Assembly (NCBI RefSeq): GCF_001295265.1
Contig: NZ_LJOD01000001.1
Span: 1 to 64,000, forward strand
Direction: 5' to 3'
DNA from: Chryseobacterium indologenes
Lineage (GTDB): Bacteria > Bacteroidota > Bacteroidia > Flavobacteriales > Weeksellaceae
Length of the DNA: 64,000 nucleotides
Positions within the stretch are counted from its first letter, which is position 1. Each line of letters begins with the position of its first letter. The position numbers were made by a program, and so were the translations under genes. Positions 45,801-56,815 of the stretch are shown piece by piece. Below the pieces are notes generated by a model. It saw only the letters and a program-made list of their open reading frames with translations. It did no database searches and was not told where the DNA came from.

Positions 45801-48175
45801 GATTATCAGTACTTCTGTACTGTTGTGAATTGCTTTCAAAAATTATTATCTTCGTGATTAGTCACAGCTGAATCAAAACGAGTTGTAGTTGTAGCACGTT
45901 GTGAATTGCTTTCAAAAATTATTATCTTCGTGATTAGTCACAGCTGAACCATATTTAGTGATCTTCTTAGTAACGTTGTGAATTGCTTTCAAAAATTATT
46001 ATCTTCGTGATTAGTCACAGCGTATAATCCTTTAAGGAACAAAGTCTCTTTGTTGTGAATTGCTTTCAAAAATTATTATCTTCGTGATTAGTCACAGCCG
46101 CTTCCCAGAAGGCTTTAAACGATCAGCAGTTGTGAATTGCTTTCAAAAATTATTATCTTCGTGATTAGTCACAGCCAGTATCGAACTTAACTAAGGCAGA
46201 AAATAGTTGTGAATTGCTTTCAAAAATTATTATCTTCGTGATTAGTCACAGCGCTTGAAGAGCATCATATTGCTCTTGGTAAGTTGTGAATTGCTTTCAA
46301 AAATTATTATCTTCGTGATTAGTCACAGCGTACCATGAATATACCAAATTCGTCAGCTTGTTGTGAATTGCTTTCAAAAATTATTATCTTCGTGATTAGT
46401 CACAGCCTTATAATACCTAGGAAGAGGACGAGACTTGTTGTGAATTGCTTTCAAAAATTATTATCTTCGTGATTAGTCACAGCAAAATGGCATCATGGTA
46501 GAATTCATGTCGGGTTGTGAATTGCTTTCAAAAATTATTATCTTCGTGATTAGTCACAGCGTGAATCAAAACGAGTTGTAGTTGTTGACGGTTGTGAATT
46601 GCTTTCAAAAATTATTATCTTCGTGATTAGTCACAGCTGTCCTAACTCAGTCTAATTCCACCTCTGGGTTGTGAATTGCTTTCAAAAATTATTATCTTCG
46701 TGATTAGTCACAGCTTTCTGTAATAAAGTCCCCAAAACGTTCGTGTTGTGAATTGCTTTCAAAAATTATTATCTTCGTGATTAGTCACAGCTAGTTCTCC
46801 TGGTTGCCGAAGGAGAAAGTAGTTGTGAATTGCTTTCAAAAATTATTATCTTCGTGATTAGTCACAGCCAACAATTTTTCTTGCAATTACTGTCTGTTGT
46901 TGTGAATTGCTTTCAAAAATTATTATCTTCGTGATTAGTCACAGCTATCTGCTTGTAAAAGTTTATTAAAAGAATGTTGTGAATTGCTTTCAAAAATTAT
47001 TATCTTCGTGATTAGTCACAGCATATCGGGAATCTTGGAGTAGGCGCACAAAGTTGTGAATTGCTTTCAAAAATTATTATCTTCGTGATTAGTCACAGCG
47101 TATAAACAGCTAGAACGTTCTAATGCTATGTTGTGAATTGCTTTCAAAAATTATTATCTTCGTGATTAGTCACAGCAGAAGCAAATTAACGGAGCCGAGG
47201 CAGGTAGTTGTGAATTGCTTTCAAAAATTATTATCTTCGTGATTAGTCACAGCAGACGGAGGTGAATTACTGATGACTGATAGGTTGTGAATTGCTTTCA
47301 AAAATTATTATCTTCGTGATTAGTCACAGCAGATTGCTCAAGATTACCCGCAAATGCTTAGTTGTGAATTGCTTTCAAAAATTATTATCTTCGTGATTAG
47401 TCACAGCTAAATGTTTGGAGTGTGCGTGTTCGGTTCTGTTGTGAATTGCTTTCAAAAATTATTATCTTCGTGATTAGTCACAGCGATCATTTAAAGCCTT
47501 CTGAGAAGCAATTAGTTGTGAATTGCTTTCAAAAATTATTATCTTCGTGATTAGTCACAGCCTAGGATAGTCAGAACTGTCTGCGAAAGGGTTGTGAATT
47601 GCTTTCAAAAATTATTATCTTCGTGATTAGTCACAGCACTAGGATAATCAGAACTATCTGCGAATGGGTTGTGAATTGCTTTCAAAAATTATTATCTTCG
47701 TGATTAGTCACAGCCGGAGGTTCCGTTATTTCTTTGTTTGTTAAGTTGTGAATTGCTTTCAAAAATTATTATCTTCGTGATTAGTCACAGCTAGAAAATG
47801 TAGATGGATGGAAGGCCTCCGTTGTGAATTGCTTTCAAAAATTATTATCTTCGTGATTAGTCACAGCGTCTTGAATTATGTTTGTTTTTTCTTCGCTGTT
47901 GTGAATTGCTTTCAAAAATTATTATCTTCGTGATTAGTCACAGCTACTTATTATGGAGGTTCGAATGCTATGATGTTGTGAATTGCTTTCAAAAATTATT
48001 ATCTTCGTGATTAGTCACAGCCCCATCCATGGTAATGCGTAGCCTTTTGAGGTTGTGAATTGCTTTCAAAAATTATTATCTTCGTGATTAGTCACAGCAA
48101 CGAGGTCATGAATCTTACATTCTTCCCTGTTGTGAATTGCTTTCAAAAATTATTATCTTCGTGATTAGTCACAGC
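42897..48175 (+). CRISPR. type II-C CRISPR array, 69 repeats and 68 spacers
   Basis: 69 copies of a 47-bp repeat, identical as far as I can see by eye, beginning GTTGTGAATTGCTTTC and ending GATTAGTCACAGC. All 68 spacers are 30 bp except four of 29 bp, so repeat starts step by 77 bp (76 at four places). The repeat 5' end is complementary to the tracrRNA anti-repeat at 53151-53173, fixing crRNA sense as the plus strand. Each repeat also contains TTG (position 2-4) and TATCTTCG (26-33) 21 nt apart, which resembles a Bacteroidota promoter. The last repeat is intact; a decayed orphan copy lies far left. Confidence 0.98.
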
Positions 48176-48180
48176 CTCAA

Positions 48181-48213
48181 AAAACAATCTACTGATTTTC
48201 AGTAGATTGTTTT
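48181..48213. terminator. bidirectional terminator between array and cas2
   Basis: Exact arms AAAACAATCTACTGA and TCAGTAGATTGTTTT with a 3-nt loop and A/T runs on both sides. It separates the rightward array transcript from the leftward cas operon. Confidence 0.85.
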
Positions 48214-48232
48214 TGTTTTTAGGATTTAAAAA

Positions 48233-49461
<1,229 letters not shown>

Positions 49462-49475
49462 TTTATGTTAATTTA

Positions 49476-52400
49476 CTATTCTCCAACTTTTATAATCTCT
49501 CCAAGATGATTTACTCTAATTTTTGTTAATCTTTCTAAATCAGAATTCTTAGAAATTGATATCCAAGTTATATTTTTCAATATCATATCATTTCGTATAA
49601 CAGAAGTTTCTAAATGGTGTCTAAAATCTGATACAAATTGACCATTACTTTTCTTACTCATTTTCTGAACTCTAAATAATTTATCAGAAATCTGTTTTCT
49701 GTTTTCAACATCAAAAAAATTAATTTCATTTTCTTCTTGTGGGTTTTCAGAATGTTTCAAGTCAAAGACGAATAAATCATTAATTTGCATTGAGAAATAA
49801 AACTCTCCTAACTCATCATTATGATTTCGATTGATAATCGGATAAGGATTACCATATTCTGTCACATTTCGTAAGCCAATGGCAACCGCTTCCCAAAAAG
49901 AAACAACCTTATCATTATATTTTCCATTTTCATCTTTATACACTAAAGCGTGATGATTTTTACCTGTAATTGCAAAACCGTTTCTTATTTTTTCTACTTT
50001 ACTCTCATCTGTAACTGTTACATTTTTTAAAATCATCCCATTTTTTAACTGGATTGGGTTTTCAGTTAAGTTTTTGAACACTTCTTTAATTTTCCCACCA
50101 TTTAATCTTTCTTTTACAGCTCGTTTGCTCGCTTGATCAATAATTTTTTCTATTTGAGAATCAGTAATATTTTCATTGAGAGCAACACGTTTTGTATTAA
50201 CCCATTCATAAATTGAAACTTCCTTCAATTCATTTTCTCTATAAAAAATAGGTTCTTTTTTTAATGCTTTTGTAGCAAAAGCAACTTTTGGATTATCACC
50301 AAATTTTGCAAGACGATAAAGAAGTATTTCTTTAATTTCAGGATTTACAATCATTTTTATTTGTTCAAAAGACACTTTATCATTAAGCTTCATTTTCTTT
50401 TCAGGAATGCGCTTCACACGTCCCATAATTGTGTCCTCATGTAATCTGGCACGTGGCACCCAAGTTATTTGTTCTTTACAATTTTTAGGTTGATTCCTAT
50501 TCATTGTTAACACTTTACTATTTTCCTTTTTGAAAGAAATTAAAATATTCTCGAGATGTTTTTGTGCGTCTTTACGAATATTTGGAATGGAACATTCTAT
50601 GATATTTCCTTGTTGCGCAGAGAATTCTTTTATTGAAAACTTACCTTCTAAGAATTCTTCAATTTCTTCAATTTCTTTTTGGCTTAATGCATTTCTTTCA
50701 TATTGATAAATCTTATTGAGATTATTGAGTTTAAAAATTATTTTCTGGTCAGTTAAAGCACAAATCAAAGCATCTATTGCATGATGTCTATGATCGTCTC
50801 TTTTACTCCAATCTGCAATAACTTTAAAGGTTTTAGTTTGTCCGTTATTGGTTTTTATTATTTTTTCTTTTACCTGACCAATTGCTTTATATTTTTCAAA
50901 AGTTAGTTCCTGTAACAGGTTTTTCAGTTTCCATTCCTCTCTAAGGAAATCAGTAACCTGTCCTGTTGTAGTATAAACATTCGGACACACTGTTTTCAAC
51001 ATTTTTACAGCCTCTTTAGCAATGTATTGAGAATCTTTTTTCATTCTTTCCACAAAATCAGATGGAATATCTTCACCTTTACAAAGCAGGTTTTCAAATT
51101 TTGTTTTTGAAATGCTTCCTTTTCCGTCTTTATATAGATCATTAACTTTTTCTATATATTGCTGTAAAATTACTTCACCTTTGGAGCTCATAAAATCATA
51201 AGCTGTTTTTTGCCCTTTATCCGAATTACATTTTCTATGAGTGATGATATAATTGTTCATTGCATTATTAAACGAACGGGATTTAGGCAGAATATGTTCG
51301 ATATCTGCGTTTCCTGTAAGCATATCAGATCCATTTATCGTTTTGTTACAATACAAACATTCCTTAGAGTTCTCTTCCCAAAGAATATAGCGTGTCACAT
51401 CTCTGCCATTTACAAATTTAAAACCATACTCTTCTTGAAGTTTTTTTCTTATAATATCATTATTTTTTTTGTTCTTTGAATTTAAAAGAGAAATATTCTT
51501 CCGGGTTTTTGCATTGTTTCTTAGCTCGCGAGCCAATTCTACTCTTATCTCATCTATTTTACCATATTTTTCAATTATCAAATTAACAGCATTCACAACC
51601 TGATTCAGAATTTGTTCCACAACAGGATTTCTCAGTTCATTTCTTTTAAGCTGTTTTAATTTTGGTTGAAGATCAATTTTGGTTTTGTAACCACTATGAT
51701 CATAACCAATATTATCACAAGCATCGGTGTACCCTAACCCTTTTTCTAAATGTACAAGTAATTTACGAATAGCACGAGTGGACAAGCTTCCATAATCTGA
51801 AGAATACCCTACTCTTCTGGCAATAATCTCAGCTTGTTTCTTATCAAAACCAAAACGATTTTTCAGCGCATTAATGACTTCCTTTTCTATTGGAAGAGAA
51901 TAAGTAATATGCCATAACTCAAATAACCCTCCTTTTTCATCATTAGTTTCCATATTAAAAAAGAGATATTGTTCCGGCTTTTCTATTCCGGCTTCTATCA
52001 AAGCATTTCTTAGAATACTATAAGTTCTGCTACCATCTAATTCGGTAAAATTCAGGTAAATTTTTTCTCTTGAGGTATAACCGAGAATTTCTTTAATTTT
52101 TGATACAGTAAGTTTGTGTTTAGGATTTAAATTGTCACCATTCCATAAAGCGTTTTTCAATTTTTGTTTCTGCTCATCAGTTGGTTTAAATAATTCTCCA
52201 TTAGGAGTTTTCCAAGATAAATCATTTATTTTTTGCCAAATTCTAAATAGTTCGAAATAAGGTGAACTTTTCGCTACTGCTTTATGATGTTTTTCAAACA
52301 GACATTCTGAAATCAATCCTTTCTGGCTTTTCAATGGACGTTGATAATAAATAATTCTATTTCTAATCAAATCATATAATGTTCCTTTATTATCGTCTTC

Positions 52401-53042
52401 ATTTGAACTACCTGTTAAAATTAGATAATACTTTTTTTGTTCATCCCAAATTCTGTCAAATTCCTCTGTGTATGAACTTCTCTGGTATGTTCGTTCTCGA
52501 AGTAAAACTTCAAATACATTATTATTTTCTTGTAATTCCGAATATAATTTTTGTCCAATTGTTTTATTTCCTAATGCTTTTTCAAGCCCTGCAATCCGCT
52601 CTTTATATTCTGTTGAATTTTCTTCCGAAACCGATTTCCTATTACTTAAAAAACCTCTCCTTTGATTTAGAAGAATTAAAATCCTACCTAATTCCTGCAA
52701 AGAGACTTGTTCCGAAACAGCTTTGGCTCTCAATCCGTAAAGTTCAACTGCTGAAAGATCAAATAAATTACTAGTTGGAAACATATTATTCTCTTTCAAA
52801 GATTGGTAAAGTTTATCTCGCCTTGCCTTAAATCGTTGATTATTTTTTCTATTCCCTCTTTTTGCAGTTCTTTCAAGGTTTTTACTAGCAGTATTTCCCG
52901 AATAAAACTTCCCATGAAAGTCAGGATCTTCCGGAACAATTCTTACAGCTAAATTTTCTATTGTTTTTTTTTGATTTTCCTCTGATATAACAGCTATTCC
53001 TACAGATGAAACTCCAATATCCAGTCCAAGTATATATTTCAT
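49476..53042 (-). CDS. cas9: compact type II-C CRISPR effector nuclease Cas9
   Basis: An 1188-aa RNA-guided DNA nuclease. RuvC-I begins MKYILGLDIGVSSVG (D8). The Arg-rich bridge helix is about 56-78 (RTAKRGNRKNNQRFKARR). RuvC-II has E502 in RVELAREL. The HNH domain (about 556-615) has CLYC, H583 in DIEHILPKSRSF, and N592. RuvC-III has HRHHAIDAL with H754 and D757. The remaining about 400 residues are the WED/PAM-interacting part. All catalytic residues appear present. The length is short for a Bacteroidota Cas9, where roughly 1350-1500 aa is common. The PAM cannot be read from sequence. Confidence 0.97.
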   Translation of the reverse strand: MKYILGLDIGVSSVGIAVISEENQKKTIENLAVRIVPEDPDFHGKFYSGNTASKNLERTAKRGNRKNNQRFKARRDKLYQSLKENNMFPTSNLFDLSAVELYGLRAKAVSEQVSLQELGRILILLNQRRGFLSNRKSVSEENSTEYKERIAGLEKALGNKTIGQKLYSELQENNNVFEVLLRERTYQRSSYTEEFDRIWDEQKKYYLILTGSSNEDDNKGTLYDLIRNRIIYYQRPLKSQKGLISECLFEKHHKAVAKSSPYFELFRIWQKINDLSWKTPNGELFKPTDEQKQKLKNALWNGDNLNPKHKLTVSKIKEILGYTSREKIYLNFTELDGSRTYSILRNALIEAGIEKPEQYLFFNMETNDEKGGLFELWHITYSLPIEKEVINALKNRFGFDKKQAEIIARRVGYSSDYGSLSTRAIRKLLVHLEKGLGYTDACDNIGYDHSGYKTKIDLQPKLKQLKRNELRNPVVEQILNQVVNAVNLIIEKYGKIDEIRVELARELRNNAKTRKNISLLNSKNKKNNDIIRKKLQEEYGFKFVNGRDVTRYILWEENSKECLYCNKTINGSDMLTGNADIEHILPKSRSFNNAMNNYIITHRKCNSDKGQKTAYDFMSSKGEVILQQYIEKVNDLYKDGKGSISKTKFENLLCKGEDIPSDFVERMKKDSQYIAKEAVKMLKTVCPNVYTTTGQVTDFLREEWKLKNLLQELTFEKYKAIGQVKEKIIKTNNGQTKTFKVIADWSKRDDHRHHAIDALICALTDQKIIFKLNNLNKIYQYERNALSQKEIEEIEEFLEGKFSIKEFSAQQGNIIECSIPNIRKDAQKHLENILISFKKENSKVLTMNRNQPKNCKEQITWVPRARLHEDTIMGRVKRIPEKKMKLNDKVSFEQIKMIVNPEIKEILLYRLAKFGDNPKVAFATKALKKEPIFYRENELKEVSIYEWVNTKRVALNENITDSQIEKIIDQASKRAVKERLNGGKIKEVFKNLTENPIQLKNGMILKNVTVTDESKVEKIRNGFAITGKNHHALVYKDENGKYNDKVVSFWEAVAIGLRNVTEYGNPYPIINRNHNDELGEFYFSMQINDLFVFDLKHSENPQEENEINFFDVENRKQISDKLFRVQKMSKKSNGQFVSDFRHHLETSVIRNDMILKNITWISISKNSDLERLTKIRVNHLGEIIKVGE

Positions 53043-53096
53043 AATAATTATCTAGTTTTCATAATTCCATAAAAATAGAAATAAAAAAAACATCCG

Positions 53097-53116
53097 AATT
53101 ACGGATTTCCATAATT
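53097..53116. promoter_or_regulatory. palindrome AATTACGG-N4-CCATAATT in the cas9/tracrRNA promoter region
   Basis: Arms of 8 bp with one mismatch around ATTT. It lies between the divergent cas9 and tracrRNA transcripts and ends 20 nt before the tracrRNA -7 element, a spacing shared by the palindrome at 42782-42799. Confidence 0.55.
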
Positions 53117-53136
53117 ATACTAAAGATTTTTTCTTC

Positions 53137-53144
53137 TATATTTG
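53137..53144 (+). promoter_or_regulatory. TATATTTG -7 element of the tracrRNA
   Basis: Perfect TAnnTTTG match. Transcription should begin near 53149-53153, just at the anti-repeat. No TTG at -33 was seen. Confidence 0.7.
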
Positions 53145-53149
53145 TAATA

Positions 53150-53226
53150 ATAATTTTGAAAAGCAATTCACAATAAGGATTATTCCGTTGTGAAAACATT
53201 CAAGGCGGGGCAACTCGCCTTTTTTC
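53150..53226 (+). ncRNA. tracrRNA of the type II-C CRISPR-Cas locus
   Basis: 53151-53173 reads TAATTTTGAAAAGCAATTC followed by ACAA, which pairs with the first 24 bases of the CRISPR repeat except for a 2-nt internal mismatch. A short stem-forming region (GGATTATTCC, GTTGTGAAAACATTCAA) follows, and the RNA ends at the hairpin AAGGCG/CGCCTT with a T-run (53202-53225). It is encoded on the strand opposite cas9, immediately upstream of it. Start and end are predictions. Confidence 0.85.
53202..53225 (+). terminator. tracrRNA terminator hairpin
   Basis: Stem AAGGCG with CGCCTT around GGGGCAACT, then five T. Confidence 0.8.
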
Positions 53227-53264
53227 GTTTTAAAACCCTATTTTAGCCATCCGAAAACAGAACA

Positions 53265-55388
53265 ATGACGACCGTAGAATTTATACAGCAGCAGCTCAAT
53301 ATTTCTGAAAAGAGCATCAACAATACTTTACAATTATTGGCAGAAGACTGCACCATTCCTTTCATTTCGCGTTACAGGAAAGACAAAACCGGGAATCTGG
53401 ATGAAATTCAGATTGAGCAGATTGCAAAGATCAACAAGCAATTTGAAGAGATTGTTAAGAGAAAAGAATCTATTGTAAAATCAATTGAGGAACAGAATGC
53501 TTTAACGCCTGAGCTTCGTCAGAGGATTGAAGAAAGCTTTGATATGCAAGAGCTGGAGGATTTATATCTGCCTTTCAAAAAACGTAAAAAAACCAAAGCA
53601 GATGCGGCTAAAGAAAAGGGACTGGAGCCTTTAGCCAAAATCATCATGAGCCAGAAAAACAATGATATTCTGTTTCTGGCGTCAAAATATCTTAATAATG
53701 ATGTTCCGTCTGAGGAAGAGGCCCTTCAGGGTGCCAGAGACATTATGGCGGAATGGATTAATGAAAATATGTACGTCCGTAAAAATCTACGTCGGATCTT
53801 TCAGCGTAAGGCTGTAGTAACCTCCAAAGTGGTAAAAGCCAAAAAGGATGAGGAAGAAGCACAAAAATTCTCTCAGTATTTTGAATGGGAAGAAAGCCTT
53901 GGCAAAACTCCTTCTCACAGGCTTCTGGCTATGTTAAGAGCTGAAGCAGAAGGCTTTGTAAAAATAAATGTAGGCATTGACAAAGAAGAAGCCATCGATT
54001 TCATTGAAAAAGCAATTATTAAATCCAATAACGAAAGTTCTGAACAGATTACTCTGGCTATAAAAGACAGTTACAAAAGGCTTTTAGAGCCGGCTATTTC
54101 CAATGAAGCCTTACAGGAAGCTAAGGAGAAGGCAGACCAGAAAGCCATTCAGATCTTCTCTGAAAACTTAAGCCAGCTGCTTTTAGCCTCGCCTTTGGGA
54201 GAGAAAAGAATCCTGGCGATAGACCCCGGTTACAGAAGCGGATGTAAAGTCGTTTGTCTTGATGAAAAAGGAGACCTGCTTCACAATGAAACCCTCTACC
54301 CTCACGCTCCGCAGAATGAAAGCGGAATGGCCATGAAAAAAATCCGCTCGATGGTGAATGCCTATAATATTGAAGCCATTTCTATCGGAAACGGAACAGC
54401 GAGCCGCGAAACAGAATTCTTTATTAAAAAAATCGCCTTTGACAGGCCTCTGCAGGTTTTTGTGGTTTCGGAAGCCGGAGCATCTGTTTATTCGGCCAGT
54501 AAGATTGCAAGGGATGAATTTCCAACCTACGATGTAACGGTGCGGGGCGCGGTTTCTATCGGGAGAAGACTTTCCGATCCTCTGGCAGAACTGGTAAAAA
54601 TTGATGCAAAATCTATTGGTGTTGGCCAGTATCAGCATGATGTAGACCAAACCCAACTGAAGAACGAACTCGATTCCACGGTCATGAAATGTGTAAATTC
54701 TGTGGGAATCAATTTAAATACAGCCAGTAAATCACTTTTAAGCTATGTTTCGGGAATCGGGGAAAAAATGGCTGAAAATATCGTGGCTTACCGTGCTGAA
54801 AACGGAGCTTTTGAAGACCGGAAACAGCTGAAAAAAGTACCGAGGCTTGGAGAAAAAGCTTTCCAGCAGGCGGCTGCATTTGTCAGAATATCCAATGCTA
54901 AAAACCCTCTGGACAATTCCGCCGTACATCCTGAAGCATACGGTATTGTAGAAAAAATGGCCAAAGATCTGGGGATTAAAACCAATGAACTGATTGCGAA
55001 TAAAGAAAAAATTGCTCTGGTAAAACCTGAAAACTACATTACCGGGGAAATCGGAATTTTAAGCATCAAAGATATTCTGAAAGAGCTTGAAAAACCGGGA
55101 CTGGATCCGCGAAAAGCCGCTAAGGTTTTCGAGTTTGACCCGAACGTAAAAAGTATTAAAGATTTAAAAGCAGGTATGATTCTTCCTGGAATCGTTAACA
55201 ATATTACAGCATTCGGATGTTTTGTAGATCTTGGAATTAAAGAAAGCGGCCTCGTTCATATTTCGCAGCTGAAAGACGGCTTTGTCTCAGATGTGAATGA
55301 AGTGGTGAAACTTCACCAGCATGTAAGGGTAAAAGTCACGGAAGTGGATGAAGCAAGAAAAAGGGTTCAGCTGAGCATGATTTTATAG
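53265..55388 (+). CDS. tex: Tex family transcription accessory protein
   Basis: A 707-aa RNA-binding protein: Tex N-terminal helical domain, a YqgF/RNase H-like middle (ILAIDPGYRSGCKVVCLD; YSASKIARDEFP), tandem HhH motifs (VSGIGEKMAENIV, LKKVPRLGEKAFQQAA) and a C-terminal S1 domain (GMILPGIVNNITAFGCFVDLG ends the run at about 650-670). It probably acts in transcription or RNA metabolism. It begins about 40 bp after the tracrRNA terminator and is chromosomal flank, not part of the CRISPR locus. Confidence 0.95.
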   Translation: MTTVEFIQQQLNISEKSINNTLQLLAEDCTIPFISRYRKDKTGNLDEIQIEQIAKINKQFEEIVKRKESIVKSIEEQNALTPELRQRIEESFDMQELEDLYLPFKKRKKTKADAAKEKGLEPLAKIIMSQKNNDILFLASKYLNNDVPSEEEALQGARDIMAEWINENMYVRKNLRRIFQRKAVVTSKVVKAKKDEEEAQKFSQYFEWEESLGKTPSHRLLAMLRAEAEGFVKINVGIDKEEAIDFIEKAIIKSNNESSEQITLAIKDSYKRLLEPAISNEALQEAKEKADQKAIQIFSENLSQLLLASPLGEKRILAIDPGYRSGCKVVCLDEKGDLLHNETLYPHAPQNESGMAMKKIRSMVNAYNIEAISIGNGTASRETEFFIKKIAFDRPLQVFVVSEAGASVYSASKIARDEFPTYDVTVRGAVSIGRRLSDPLAELVKIDAKSIGVGQYQHDVDQTQLKNELDSTVMKCVNSVGINLNTASKSLLSYVSGIGEKMAENIVAYRAENGAFEDRKQLKKVPRLGEKAFQQAAAFVRISNAKNPLDNSAVHPEAYGIVEKMAKDLGIKTNELIANKEKIALVKPENYITGEIGILSIKDILKELEKPGLDPRKAAKVFEFDPNVKSIKDLKAGMILPGIVNNITAFGCFVDLGIKESGLVHISQLKDGFVSDVNEVVKLHQHVRVKVTEVDEARKRVQLSMIL

Positions 55389-55419
55389 TTTTGTCGTATA
55401 AACAACGAACAGTAATTAA

Positions 55420-56073
<654 letters not shown>

Positions 56074-56101
56074 CAACTTGAAAAATTATTCAGTGAGCTC
56101 C

Positions 56102-56656
56102 ATGAAAATATCAGAAACCAAAGAAAAAAAGATCATTCACAGACCCACCCGTTATTTTGACGAACAGGGTAACAGAATCTATAATTCTTTTGAATATGAT
56201 CTTTCTTACAACCCTTCTTATAAAGGCAGCGAACGGAAAAGGTTTTTTGCCAAGCTCATTGATATACTTCCCTTCTTTCTCATCTTCCTTATCATAGGTA
56301 AAGAAATTGCTATAGTAAGTTTCATATATTCTGTTCCCTGTGTAATTATCTTTGGAGCCATATCTGAAACCTGTTGGGGGACTACCTTAGGAAAAAAGGT
56401 ATTTAAAATGAAAGTGATTGATGACTTTGGGAATCATCCCGGATTTTTAAAGTCATTGAGCAGGAATTTTTTATGCCTTATCAATTTCTTTCCCGTCTTT
56501 ACAGATTATATTCCACCAGCTCATCATACTTGGGAAGCAGAAGGTACCAGCATGCACCTCAATAATACAATCTACAAAACCTATATCGTTCAAGAGAATA
56601 GAATCAAGGAAATAAAAGCAATGCTTCAACAGAAAAATATCAAAACTACGCATTGA
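56102..56656 (+). CDS. RDD family membrane protein
   Basis: A 184-aa protein (a TTG start at 56078 would add 8 residues) with the RDD-domain features: KRFFAKLIDILPFFLIF, a second hydrophobic segment, then TTLGKKVFKMKVIDDFG and a third hydrophobic stretch. RDD proteins have been linked to ion transport, without a general function. It follows the HAD gene by about 28 bp and is probably cotranscribed. Confidence 0.8.
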   Translation: MKISETKEKKIIHRPTRYFDEQGNRIYNSFEYDLSYNPSYKGSERKRFFAKLIDILPFFLIFLIIGKEIAIVSFIYSVPCVIIFGAISETCWGTTLGKKVFKMKVIDDFGNHPGFLKSLSRNFLCLINFFPVFTDYIPPAHHTWEAEGTSMHLNNTIYKTYIVQENRIKEIKAMLQQKNIKTTH

Positions 56657-56685
56657 ACAGCACTCTATTATTCAATTAAAAAAAC

Positions 56686-56720
56686 AAAAAAGACTGTCTC
56701 TCCAATAGAAACAGTCTTTT
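56686..56720. terminator. bidirectional-looking terminator
   Basis: AAAAAGACTGT and ACAGTCTTTT arms with a 14-nt loop between two convergent genes. Confidence 0.75.
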
Positions 56721-56815
56721 CCGGCTATCATTTAATTTTCAGATACTTTTAACGGAAAAACAAAGAATGAGTTTCATTGATCAGAAAACTCAAAAGCTCC
56801 GGCTTACTATCCCAA

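Noticed and set aside
52379-52774. 131-codon frame antisense to cas9 as a possible gene or anti-CRISPR
   Set aside because: It is a shadow of the cas9 coding sequence; no own promoter and composition mirrors the antisense of Cas9 codons.
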